A DNA stretch of 21,039 nucleotides, from the NCBI GenBank assembly GCA_003427395.1, contig BFEA01000003.1:797699-818737 (forward strand). Direction: 5' to 3'. The position numbers and the translations under genes were made by a program. Positions 1 through 8,350 of this stretch are shown piece after piece. How positions within the stretch are numbered: the first letter of the stretch is position 1; each line of letters opens with the position of its first letter. Source of the DNA: Chara braunii (lineage: Eukaryota; Streptophyta; Charophyceae; Charales; Characeae). The notes below the pieces were generated by a model. The model ran no database searches. It saw only the letters and a program-made list of their open reading frames with translations, and was not told where the DNA came from.

Positions 1-217
1 AAATGAAAAAGAAGGGAATTTTTCAGCTTTGGCGCCTCCCACGAAAAGGTTTGAGCAAACTAGCAAAGCAATTGACACTGCAAAGAGGGAAAGGCGGGAA
101 ACGGAAGAGATCGGGATTTTCAGCTTTGGCACCTCTCACACAAGAATTTGAAGGGTAACTCGCGGAGAAGAGAAGAACGAGGATCGACCTCGGTGAAAAG
201 GAAGTTACGAAACGAAG

Positions 218-224
218 TATAAAG
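218..224 (+). promoter_or_regulatory. Candidate LTR promoter TATA box (TATAAAG)
   Basis: TATAAAG lies in a stretch conserved between the two LTRs (matching 18338-18344). If transcription starts about 30 bases downstream, at ~250, U3 would be about 1.7 kb and the transcript leader before the first internal ORF would be nearly 4 kb. It is a motif match in a plausible place; the start site is inferred. Confidence 0.4.
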
Positions 225-305
225 GAAGGAGGAGAGGAGCACGAAAAAACAAAGGGACGGGGGGAATGCTCGAGAGCGGCGATTTTAACACATGAGCGCA
301 TGTCC

Positions 306-327
306 AGAGAGAGAGAGAGAGAGAGAG
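306..327 (+). repeat. (AG)11 microsatellite in the 5' LTR
   Basis: A perfect AG dinucleotide run lies about 80 bases after the TATA box. The matching place in the 3' LTR has a much longer GA run (18567-18622), next to an adapter artefact. The left copy shows that the native LTR is continuous here. Confidence 0.9.
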
Positions 328-1339
328 TAGGGGCGGAAGTCGTTCTCCTTCCAGAGCGCGGGCTGAAAGCATAGTGCGGCTTCTGACGTCAAGCTTGCGT
401 TTGGCGATGGGAGCGAGGATTGCAGCGACGAGGCGTACCAGCCTTGGGACGGACAAGCGGACGAAGGCGGGAGGAGGACAGTGAAGGGTCGCTTGTTTAG
501 CACGCCGCGCACGGGAGCAGGAGAGAGCGGAAGGGCCACTAGGACTTGGCAGGCGAGCGCTCCCCGCAAGGCAGGGGGTGTCGCAACGCTACCGAGGACG
601 AGTCTGTTAAACTCGCACGAAGGGAACCATATCTGGGGCTGCGTTGGTCTACCTATAACAATCCGGGCAAGGGAGGAGGCGAAAAGCAGCCAAATATGGT
701 AGGTGCGCCCGAAGCGCACTGAGGCGCGTAAGCAACTGCTACGAAGAGGGGATGTGAACGCTTGGGTTCGAAGAGCAGGGCCCTCGACTATGTACGAAAA
801 GAGCGCGCCAACTAGGTGAATTCGGTCGGCGGCAAGAGGGAGGAGAGAGAGAGAGAGAACCCGGGCATACGGAACGGGGTGGCCACGGGGTAAGACTGAC
901 CGACGGGCAAGGCCCCGGCCATCGATCACCCAACGTGACTGCCTAGCACGTTGTCCTAAGTGGAAGAGAGTCCGAGCTGGCGTGTACCGGGCAGGATCGA
1001 GCAACAGGGCAGCCTACTGAAAGAACGTGGCACTCGGAGAGCCGGTCCTTGCTCCGACCGGATCGAAGGGTAGTCGTCGACAGAGGGAGGAGAAGCCGAG
1101 CACGCTCGCAACAGGCAACACGTCTCGAAGTTTTCAAAGGGCTCTGGTCGAAAGTCAGCGGGGTCCGTGGTCAGGCTGTTAGTTGGGTCCGGCTGATCTG
1201 GAGTTCAGGGGGCTGTGTACGATCAATGTTCAAAGGCTAGCCGAGTCCTGGCATCGTGCGAAGACCGCGGTCGGGGCTGTTCGAGTTGCAGTTCTGTAAG
1301 AGAGGGGAATCTGAAGCGTTCACCCTCGAGCCTATGTGC

Positions 1340-1990
1340 TCTTTCGAGCGGGACAGTCCATGCGAACAGTTTCGTGATCAGACCTAGCTTCGTTTTGTGT
1401 CTTGGCGGTCCACTGTTATCTGTATGCGCATCGCGGGAAGAACGAACAGTTCTGTGATCGAACTTGTGCGTTGTTTTGTGTCCTACTATCCATTGTTATC
1501 TGTAGGTGCATCGTGGGAAGAGCTAACAGTTCTGTGATCAAACTCGTGCTTCGTTTTGTGTCAGGGCTATCCACTGTTATATGTAGGTGCATCGCGGGGA
1601 GAGCGAACAATTATGTGATCAGACTCGTGCTTCGTTTTGTATCTGAGTTATCCATTGTTATCAGTAAGTGTGTCGCGGGAAGAGTGAACAGTTCTGTGAT
1701 CAGACATGTGATTCGTTTTGTGTCCGGGCTATCCATTGTTATCTGTAGGTGCGTCACGGGAATAGCGAACAGTTCTGTGATCAGACTCATGCTTCGTTCT
1801 GTGTCTGAGCTATCCATTGTTATCAGTAAGTGCGTCGTAGGAAGAACGAACAGTTTTGTGATCGGACTTGTGCTTCGTTTTGTTTCTGGGCTATCCATAG
1901 TTATCGGTAAGTGCGTCTCGGGAAGAGGGAATAGTTCTATAAGCAAACTCGCGCTTCGTTATGTGTCGTGTGCAAGGCAGTCCGGTCTGT
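1340..1990 (+). repeat. 81-bp tandem repeat array, eight units (5' LTR)
   Basis: The core TGTGATCAGACTCGTGCTTC, with variants, recurs at 1373, 1453, 1533, 1614, 1695, 1776, 1857 and 1938, a period of 80-81 bases. Each unit continues with a conserved CTATCCATTGTTATC block and ends near GGGAAGAGCGAACAGTT. Because 81 is 27 codons, long open frames appear on both strands (1402-2262 on +, 1611-1946 on -). They encode the same 27-residue unit over and over and look like a by-product of the period. The array lies in the last third of the LTR. Confidence 0.9.
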
Positions 1991-2405
1991 TCATTGTTGT
2001 CCGTACGGGGTATTTTGGTGCATCACGGGAAGAGGAGACAGTTCGGTGGAGGAGGGAGTTTTTGAAACGCCCGGGCTCGAGCCTTGCCTCGCGCCACAGA
2101 GCGTTGTTTCGAACAGGGTCATTCAGGTCCATCTGCAGCAAGTCACAACCCTCGACATCGAGAAAGAGGGGAAGAAAAGGAAGAAGGGGGGAGGCGAGGG
2201 GCCAAACCCTATGGGTCGAGCGAGACTTGGGCTGGGAATCTATTTGTTGGATCGGTGGGTGAAAGGGGGCACCCGGACCCAGATAGATCGGCAAAAAGTC
2301 TGAGCCGGGGAAGGACGCCGCAGGACGCGTAGAGGTCGTACGTTGTTGGTCTCCACAATGCCCTAAAACAGGGTGCCTCCGAGAAGCAGAAGTTGTCGGA
2401 CAAAA

Positions 2406-2423
2406 TGGCACCGTTGCCGGGGA
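2406..2423 (+). other. Primer-binding site, tRNA-Asp type
   Basis: TGGCACCGTTGCCGGGGA lies three bases after the 5' LTR end. From memory, the complement of the 3' end of plant tRNA-Asp(GUC) is TGGCGCCGTTGCCGGGGA, so 17 of 18 bases fit, with G to A at position 4. Plant Athila-type Ty3/gypsy elements also use tRNA-Asp. The site fixes the 5' LTR border and the direction of the element. Confidence 0.8.
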
Positions 2424-3047
2424 TGAGCATTCTCCCGCGGCCTCGGCCGGCTCAAGGACCAAGGTGTGAGGGAGGACGAGTGTGACAGGTGGTGGAGGGT
2501 GAATTTTTCTTGGTATCGGCGTCAGTTTCTCTGGCAAGTTCGTTCCGGCGTCAACTTTTCGTTTTCGGCATCGATTATTTCGACGGTATTTCGGCATCGA
2601 CTTTTTTTCGGCATTCGAAGGTCCCCGATGCTTTTTAGGGTCGCTTCGGGCAGTGTGTGTTTGTCTAAGGCCTTGTCTTCCGTGTGGGGGGGTTTACTGG
2701 GTTGCTTGGGTGCGAGGGGCTTGGGGTGTAGGGATCTCTTGGTTTTGCAGGTCCGCGCCGGCCCCGCTTGCGACTTCGGCCCCACTTGTGCTTTCCCAAA
2801 AATCCAGGTCAGACACTTGCTGGGAGGTGTGATATATTTTAAGTGTATTTATTTCTAAAAATCCAAAAATTAAAAGGGTGAAACAGTTTGCTTGTGGGGT
2901 TTAAATGAGGGTGAAAAACAATCAAGGGAGGGGAAGGAGAGCCGTTTGGGAAAATTGTGTAAGTGGGTCCGCACGTGGGGAAGAGAGAGTGGACGCTAGG
3001 GGGAGAGAGGAAAGGGGGGTTCAAGAGGGTCATGGGGCTCCGTCGGT

Positions 3048-3482
3048 TTGGGATCCAAGAGGGTTCGTCCGGAGAAAGAGGGGTTTGTCGAATATCCTCG
3101 ACCCACACGGGTTGTGGGCGTCCCCGCGAGGGAACGGGCTTCTCGAGAGGGGGCTGGGTTTTTTGTTCTCGACCCTCGCGGGTTATGGACAGGAACCGCG
3201 CGAGACGCAAGTCCCGCGAGGGAGCGGAGTTCTCAAGCGGGTGTGGTCCGGGACTTGGGGGCGAGAAGGGTAGTGCTTCGAGCTCCGGGGCAAAGGGTCG
3301 AGGGAGCTCCGACCGTCGTTGAGGACGAGAGGGGTAGGGGGGTATTTCGGGAAGAGGAGAGGAGAGATACGTGGGGTGCCTTGGACGAGGAATCAGAGGC
3401 CGGGTCTTGGGTGAACCAGTGTCTTGCCGATTTCTCGGACCCGGATCTCGGGGACTACTGGGACTACGAAAACGAATTCTAA
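3048..3482 (+). CDS. Possible ORF with an acidic C-terminus, doubtful
   Basis: A 144-codon open frame. Its first two thirds are Arg/Gly-rich and overlap open frames in the other two registers, which argues against coding. Its last ~45 residues look more protein-like: acidic and aromatic, ending SDPDLGDYWDYENEF before TAA. I recognise no domain. It could be the remnant of a first accessory gene with a regulatory-type acidic tail, or chance. The codons of the first part look driven by base composition. Confidence 0.2.
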   Translation: MGSKRVRPEKEGFVEYPRPTRVVGVPARERASREGAGFFVLDPRGLWTGTARDASPARERSSQAGVVRDLGARRVVLRAPGQRVEGAPTVVEDERGRGVFREEERRDTWGALDEESEAGSWVNQCLADFSDPDLGDYWDYENEF

Positions 3483-4014
3483 AAGGGTCGACGACTACAG
3501 GGTACGTATTTAAAGTGACAAAACCCGAGAGACTCTCTTTCTAAAGATCTAATTCCCCACCCCCTTTTTTTGGAGACCCCGATTAAATTCTTCGATTCCA
3601 AGAGAGAAAAGAGTCAGACGAAGGCGAATAGTAAGGAGGGAACGAAGTGAGAAGAATTCACGATGCAAGGAGGAGAATGAAAGGGAGTAGACAGGCTAGT
3701 GATCATTGATCGATAGGCGGATAAAGTCTTGGGACTCGGGTAATTCCACGCTCGAGGTGGGCCGAGTAGGGGCGGGGTGCCGGATAGGCTAACTTAGGAC
3801 TAGGGGTCGGTTCAGTGGGGGACATAGGGCACGGGTGTCTAACTACGGTCCAACTCTGGAGAGGGGGTTGCCACCCTTCTTCGGGGATAACCTGTGTTCG
3901 CGGTTAGTCTCTATACCTGGAAGTGGGAGGACCTCTCAGCGGGGGAGGACAGGATGGTAGCCAAGTGAGACGGCGTTCCTTCTCTGGTCCATTTGATCCT
4001 GCTGGGCTCACAGG

Positions 4015-4030
4015 CACCTTCTCCTTGCAG
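4015..4030 (+). promoter_or_regulatory. Splice-acceptor-like site before the ORF array
   Basis: A pyrimidine-rich run ending CTCCTTGCAG precedes the first accessory ORF by about 70 bases. It fits a 3' splice-site consensus. A leader intron would explain how ORFs far from the cap could be translated. No matching donor was proven; GT sites such as CAGGTGGTG near 2485 are candidates. Confidence 0.25.
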
Positions 4031-4098
4031 GGTAGGGGTGGTCTCTCGAGTGACCAAAAGTAAGCGTTGACAAAAAGGACCTTCTTTGATTAGAATGT

Positions 4099-4452
4099 AT
4101 GAGCTTAGAGGCAGTCCCGGAAGGGATTAGAGTGAGTAGTTACGGTGGAGTCGACGTGTGGTGCTACACCTTTCGTCTGTGGACGGGAGATTTCGACGTT
4201 GCCATTTATGTAGAGGAAGGGCAATATCAAGGGGAAAATTTCCTTCGTGGATGGGAGGAGGCGGTCGACCACTCTCGTATTGAAAGAGGGGAGCTGCGAG
4301 GATACGAGTTTAGATACTTCTACTCTCTGGGGTACGGGACTTATCATAGGGCTTGTCGACCTACGCCGGTAATTCCGGACGCCTATGTCGACGGGTCGGA
4401 CGGGTGGAGAGTATTGGTCGCGATCATAGAAGAGATAGTAGGGAGCCTATGA
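4099..4452 (+). CDS. Accessory ORF A1, unknown protein, 117 aa
   Basis: An uninterrupted ATG-to-TGA frame. I recognise no known family. The product is acidic and aromatic, with a compact WCYTFRLWTGDFDVAIYVEE core around residues 20-40 and a conserved C-terminal block DGSDGWRVLVAIIEE. There is no signal peptide or membrane segment. The adjacent 4449-4834 copy conserves the same blocks, so this is real protein-coding sequence that was duplicated. Its stop overlaps the next ATG (ATGA at 4449-4452), as in densely packed genes. Stops have broken the second copy but not this one. Function is unknown. Confidence 0.65.
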   Translation: MSLEAVPEGIRVSSYGGVDVWCYTFRLWTGDFDVAIYVEEGQYQGENFLRGWEEAVDHSRIERGELRGYEFRYFYSLGYGTYHRACRPTPVIPDAYVDGSDGWRVLVAIIEEIVGSL

Positions 4453-4834
4453 GACTAGGAGTTTTAGAGTTTGAGTCGGGGGGCGTTAGCGTGGTAGTTG
4501 TGGGGCTATAGACGTATGGTGTTACAACTTTTATCTATGGACCGGGGATTTTGATATAGCGCTCTTTGTAGAAGAAGGTTCGGATCGAGGGGAAGACTTC
4601 CTCAGTAGCTGAGAAGAGGTTGTTAGCCACACGTAACTAGAGAGGGAACTTTTAGGAAATTTCGAGATCCAGTATTTCAATACATTGGGTCACCGGACCT
4701 TCCGACAAGGAGAGAGACCCGCCCCGACTATACCGGAGGCCTATCTCGACGGTTCGGATGGTTGGAGGGTGTTAGTAGGGATCATCGAGGAGGTGGTCCA
4801 TGGTCAGGATTGTGGAGGCGAGTGGCGATGGTAG
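4449..4834 (+). pseudogene. Accessory ORF A2, broken tandem copy of A1
   Basis: The ATG at 4449 overlaps the stop of A1, but its frame soon stops. From about 4502 another frame gives a clear paralogue of A1: DVWCYNFYLWTGDFDIALF matches DVWCYTFRLWTGDFDVAIY, and AYLDGSDGWRVLVGIIEE matches the A1 end. In-frame stops lie at 4610 (TGA, where A1 has Trp) and 4634 (TAA), and a frameshift is needed before 4502. The final TAG is at 4832, after the next gene's ATG at 4800. Alignment to A1 is nearly gapless over about 100 codons. Confidence 0.75.
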
Positions 4835-5543
4835 GATCCAAATCGAAAAAGTCGACCTCGACAAGGAGAGGAAGTGCTTCAACATCCCTTTGGACCATCG
4901 TACGGAGAGATATTTAACCGGGCGCGAGAGGGGCCTGGAACTCGAAAAGGGTTTTTTTCTCTAGGCGGGATTTGTTGTAGGTATTTGGGAAGGAGATGAG
5001 TGGGCCAAGAATAGACCTAGGAACGGGGTGAAGGCCCGATGAGCGACGGTTCGTACTGAGGGCACGATCAACTTGAGTTGGGAGGCCTGGGTAGAGTACG
5101 TCACTGACTGAGCATTAGGGTGGTATCAAGCGGACCACTGGGAGGTACGCGTGGGGCCTATTCTAAGGCAGATCTTCGAGGAGGTACCCCTTCGGCACCA
5201 CCTGCCGTTCCGCTTGCGAGTGGCTTGTGCTCGGGACGAGGAGTACCCTCGTGCTATGGGTTGTGTCCATGCCATATTTCCATCTTACGTCTTCAAGAGA
5301 GTGTGTGGAAAGGAGGCCGCGCACGAGGAGGTCGTAAAATCTATAAGGCAAGAGAAAAGGAGAGGGCTATCCTTTCGTTCGCTTCATTGGTTGTACTCCT
5401 ATTGTGTGGAAAACCCGGTGCCGTACGGAGTTAGGGTTGACCGAATCCGAGAAAGGATTGCTCTGGAATCAGAGCGAGACCGTGAAGGTGGAAGAGACTA
5501 CCGTTACCAAAGGGTATTTGGAGCCCGCCAAAAGGTAGGGTAG
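4800..5543 (+). pseudogene. Accessory ORF B1, first of four ~240-codon paralogues
   Basis: One 248-codon frame from ATG 4800 (CCATGG context) to TAG 5541-5543, interrupted by TAG 4962, TGA 5040 and TGA 5109. The part after the last stop is fully open. Around residues 161-206 lies the family block: PSYVFKRV, a variable helix-like stretch, then SLHWLYSYCVENP. That block aligns without gaps to B4 (6930-7682) over 45 positions with about 14 identities, and less closely to B2 and B3. No known family is recognised. The start overlaps A2 by 35 bases. All three stops could come from single C-to-T changes (CAG or CGA), as expected of a methylated repeat, but that is inference. Confidence 0.65.
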
Positions 5544-5548
5544 CATGA

Positions 5549-6266
5549 ATGGTTCTTTTTGACAAGGACCTCGGTAAGTTCGCCGAATCCCCTTTAGACG
5601 AGCGAGGGGTTCATAGCTTGGTTCCGAGCAACGGGGGCGTCCCCGATTGGAGGAGTTTGGAAGGTGGAGAAATCACGGTCGGCGGGAATTTCGTGTCGAT
5701 AGAGTCAAGAGAAGTAAAAAGTGAAGCGACTGAGATGTATCTCAAACTCACCAATAATCTTCGTCGAGCCTGGCGCTTGGGCAAAGGTTGTCATACCCCT
5801 GGTCTTAGGCCAAGGGGGTGGGCTGGACCTATTGATCCAAGAAGTAAGAGAAGTGAGGAGGAGGTGGATAGTTAGGAGCCGGAGGGGATTTAGCTTTGTG
5901 GCGATTGAGGAGGAAAGGTTCGCTCAGGCAGGCGAGCTTCCGAGGGCGAGTTATCCGGTAATCTCAAGGGCCCCAGGCTTTGTGTTCTTGAGCACAGACG
6001 AGGAAAGGGTAGTGAAGCTCTTGGAGAAAGGAAGAAGTTTAGGCCTACCATTTAGGGATCTGTGGGTACTGTACACTCACTGTATCGACCAGGAAATCCC
6101 TCCGCGAAGGAAACTTTGGTGCATTTTTCGGAGGCTTGGGTCTCTGGAAAAGTTCGTCGCCCTCCCGCCTGAGAAGTACCGTGAGTGGGTCTTCAAAACG
6201 ATATCGGTAGATGGTAAGGTTTGCGCTCATCAAAAACGGAGTGGTAGAAACGATAGAGGCCGGTGA
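5549..6266 (+). pseudogene. Accessory ORF B2, second paralogue, frameshifted
   Basis: Starts at ATG 5549, five bases after B1. The first ~70 codons are open in that frame. The coding signal then moves to a second frame near 5755-5775 and runs to TGA 6264-6266. The second part includes DLLIQEVREVRRR, which resembles TIRREVSEIRR in B4, and the family block APGFVF ... PFRDLWVLYTHCIDQEIPP. Downstream, IFRRLGSLEKF ... YREWVFKT resembles the AFEGWGQHEKV ... YLGKICEA region of B4. Length is close to the other copies. The final codons overlap the B3 start by about 55 bases, so another indel near the end is possible. Unknown function. Confidence 0.6.
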
Positions 6267-6841
6267 CGGAGGCTAGGTCCTGATCCCTAGGGACCCCTGC
6301 ATAACTCCCTACAGGATGAATGTGGAGAAGGGGGAAAGCATCGAAGAAGATACTTATGCGTGAATCCGAGCTCGTTGACTCACCTGGAAGGAAGGGGTGC
6401 AAAGGGGAGGTCCACCTCACCTAGGACAGCTCCTAGAAGTCTAGGCTATGGTATTCCTCGACGAAGGTTCGTGGACCGAAGTTTAGAAGGGCTTAGTGGC
6501 AAGTCTAGAGACTCATACGGAGTACCTTGAGTAGGAAGGTAGCGAGCAAGCTGGTGCTAAGCAGTTACGAGGAAGAGACTTTTGAGTCGTGGACACAGGT
6601 GTCCTTCACCAAGCCAGGCGAAGTCCTTTGAGCTTCCAAGGCGCTTCACGCAGCCTTGCCCGAATTCCTGGTGCGATCGCTCCTAGGGGACCTGGAAGGG
6701 AGCGTAGTGGAGGTACTTCGAACCACGCAACGGTCCTGGGTGCGGACGCAGGGGCTGTTTTCGCTCTACACTCGCTGTGTCGACGCTGGGGTTCCCCCTA
6801 GGAAAAAGGTAGCGCCTATATTCAAGAGGTTGAGGGGGTGA
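6211..6841 (+). pseudogene. Accessory ORF B3, third paralogue, heavily decayed
   Basis: The ATG at 6211 begins MVRFALIKNGVVE, similar in style to the MVRIVEA start of B1. The frame carries several stops, including a TAG near 6275 and TGAs near 6360 and 6377. A second frame takes over by about 6540 and, after one TGA near 6629, gives the family C-terminus: LPEFLVRSLLGD ... LFSLYTRCVDAGVPPRKK, ending at TGA 6839. This matches LYTHCIDQEIPPRRK in B2. It is the most eroded of the four copies. Confidence 0.55.
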
Positions 6842-6929
6842 GAGCTCACGTTGCTGACGTCCTATATGCCCACCTCTTTGGGGAAGAGCAAGTGACTAAC
6901 CGGAAGGGGTACGAGGCTCGGACGAGGTG

Positions 6930-7682
6930 ATGATAAGGGGAATTCCCGGAACTCTTTGGGCCTCGATAAAGCCTATAGAAGAGGCAGGGGAGGTCGTCCA
7001 CATCACATTACCAAAGGCGAGCCTAGAGGGTCCAATGAGAACCATTCGAAGGGAAGTGTCCGAAATCCGTCGAGGAAAGGCGTTCGTTCAGTCGTTAGTG
7101 AGTACCAAGGAGGGGTTGGTAATTGGGGAAGCCAAGATATTCCTTTCGAAGGAGGGTCTCCTAGAGGTAGTCCGAAATTTGAAGTTGGGGGAAGACCCGC
7201 TTTTAGACGCGCGAGCGGTACGAGACCGTCTGGAGAGACTAGTGGAGGAGGTGAGTCCTCGAGAGAGGTACCGAATGATGTATCAAGTGACATACGCGGG
7301 TTGGGAAGAGGTACCGCTATTCGTCGACAGTTACCCCGTAGGAGTCCCTCGTTTTATCTTTGAGCGAGTCTACCCCTCCGAAATGGTCAAGAGGGCAGTA
7401 GAGCGTAGGATCTCGATATTGAACCAATTTTGATTCACGGGATCTGACCTGCACGCCCTGCTATCGTGGTGCCTTTGAAATCCGTACCACGATAATTGGT
7501 TGTCACTAGAGGACCTTGGCTACGCCTTCGAAGGCTGGGGCCAACACGAAAAGGTGTCCACCATTTCGTGGAGGTACTTAGGGAAGATTTGTGAGGCGGG
7601 GCTAGAAGGACTGGATCCCTCGGATCTCATTCGGATCACGATTGCGTGCCGAGGAAGGAGCTTGAGGCATGAGCGAGCCTGA
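6930..7682 (+). pseudogene. Accessory ORF B4, fourth paralogue, two in-frame TGAs
   Basis: The ATG at 6930 (a GTG lies just before it) opens a 167-codon frame ending at TGA 7431. The same frame continues past that stop and another TGA at 7476 to TGA 7680. The continuation is homologous to the other copies: LHALLSWCL-stop-NP aligns without gaps to LHWLYSYCVENP of B1. The true gene was therefore about 250 codons. The N-terminal 130 residues are charged and helix-prone (TIRREVSEIRR, RDRLERLVEEV). If the stops are read through, a short and a long product could exist; mutation is the simpler reading. A perfect hairpin (7462-7494) overlaps the second TGA. Unknown function. Confidence 0.65.
7462..7494. 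other. Perfect 9-bp hairpin around the second TGA of B4
   Basis: TATCGTGGT (7462-7470) is the exact reverse complement of ACCACGATA (7486-7494), with a 15-base loop that contains TGA 7476-7478. It may form in the transcript. A stem next to a stop is a feature of some recoding signals, but these normally lie after the stop, so a role is speculative. Confidence 0.4.
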
Positions 7683-7863
7683 CACCAGAGAGCTAGATGG
7701 ACTAGAGAGGGTGAGGGAAGAGGTGTGTAGAATCCTAACCCTTTGCTGGGAAGAGGAGAGAAGAGCAAGGCTAGGGTCTTTGTGCAGGATCAAGTTGCTT
7801 GAGGCGGCCACGATTAAGATCTTCGACGAATTAAAGGAAGAACTGCTCTCGGGAGTAAGATAG
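7669..7863 (+). CDS. Accessory ORF C1, unknown 64-aa helical protein
   Basis: A short intact frame starting at ATG 7669 inside the last codons of B4 and ending at TAG 7861, two bases before the next ATG. The product is highly charged and probably all helix (LERVREEVCRILTLCWEEE, then LLEAATIKIFDELKEELL), perhaps a small coiled coil. No family is recognised. The tight packing with neighbours on both sides argues that it is real. Confidence 0.5.
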   Translation: MSEPDTRELDGLERVREEVCRILTLCWEEERRARLGSLCRIKLLEAATIKIFDELKEELLSGVR

Positions 7864-7865
7864 GC

Positions 7866-8342
7866 ATGAGAGTTACCTACACCTCTAATTCGATAACCTG
7901 GGAATTAGAGACGTGTAACTACGGACCCGAGGTCGAAGTAGAGGGGGGAGTGAAACTTAACCCAGATCTTGGAGAGGACCAAGTGACACGGGCCAAAATG
8001 GAATTCCTCGTCGAGGTCCGGCGGCTAGCTTTGTGGAAAAGAAGGTCCTGGACCACATTAGCTAGGTTTTCGATTTTTATTAGAGAGGCAAGAAGAGTAC
8101 GGCTCTCTAGGACGTGGAGGGAACCTTTGATAGAGGTCGAGAGAAAGTTTGAGGGGGACTCTAGGTGGCTTAGGGCTCCCTTCGAAGCCAGGTTGCACCT
8201 AGTTGAGGCACGTTTCTGGGATAGGACGGGAGAGTATGAAAGAGGTTTGCATCTGACAATACTCGACCAAGGCGAGGGGGCGCGAGGAAGGTATGAGGAT
8301 TCGTTGGCAGAGGCGGTCGAGAGACTGGCCCAGGTAAGATAG
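7866..8342 (+). CDS. Accessory ORF C2, unknown 158-aa protein
   Basis: An intact ATG-to-TAG frame, the longest undamaged one of the array. It starts two bases after C1 stops. The N-terminus is strand-like (MRVTYTSNSITWELETCNYG). The middle is basic (RRLALWKRRSWTTLARFSIF), and the C-terminus has EARFWDRTGEYERGLHLT and a final helix. There is no signal peptide or membrane segment. I recognise no family. The end, CAGGTAAGATAG, reads as Gln-Val-Arg-stop and is also a near-perfect splice donor, so the frame may extend by splicing. Confidence 0.6.
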   Translation: MRVTYTSNSITWELETCNYGPEVEVEGGVKLNPDLGEDQVTRAKMEFLVEVRRLALWKRRSWTTLARFSIFIREARRVRLSRTWREPLIEVERKFEGDSRWLRAPFEARLHLVEARFWDRTGEYERGLHLTILDQGEGARGRYEDSLAEAVERLAQVR

Positions 8343-8350
8343 GTCTGTCA

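Larger units (their letters stand above)
1..2402 (+). repeat. 5' LTR, truncated by the window start
   Basis: This stretch aligns base for base, with scattered substitutions and indels, to 18121-20910. A ~230-bp sample from 481 compared with ~18779 shows roughly 7% difference by eye. The match stops at GGACA (2402 and 20910). On the left a primer-binding site follows; on the right unrelated C-rich DNA follows. An end in CA is usual for an LTR. By comparison with the 3' copy, about 1.5 kb of this LTR lies before base 1. It holds a TATA box, a GA microsatellite and an 81-bp tandem array. I see no convincing gene in it: the open frames are GA-rich or repeat-driven and occur on both strands. Confidence 0.9.
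2424..4098 (+). other. Long leader region with no convincing gene
   Basis: About 1.7 kb lies between the PBS and the first accessory ORF. Several short open frames overlap in all three + frames, typical of G-rich non-coding DNA. A diverged duplication lies near 3098-3240: phrases such as CTCGACCC, CGCGAGGGA and TTCTCGAGAGGG recur. Bases 3483-4098 hold no ORF. They carry a poly-pyrimidine stretch near 3550-3570 and a splice-acceptor-like site at 4015-4030. The region may be a leader containing an intron; that is inference. Confidence 0.5.

Noticed and set aside
285-1004. Long - strand frames in the LTRs (285-1004 and 18532-19164)
   Set aside because: They include (SL)n from the GA microsatellite. 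The right one runs through the N and the artefact edge, and its conservation between LTRs is simply LTR identity. No domain was recognised.
1373-1960. CRISPR-like array
   Set aside because: The repeats are contiguous 81-bp units that vary along their whole length, with no constant repeat plus unique spacers, and they lie in a eukaryotic LTR.
1402-2262. 286-codon open frame over the 81-bp repeats (and - strand frames 1416-1610, 1611-1946)
   Set aside because: The openness follows from a period divisible by three without stops and occurs on both strands. There is no domain, and the frame begins and ends in non-coding LTR sequence.
2466-2858. 130-codon + strand frame after the PBS
   Set aside because: Low-complexity Cys/Gly/Leu-rich translation with an overlapping - strand frame. 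No similarity to neighbours and no plausible domain.
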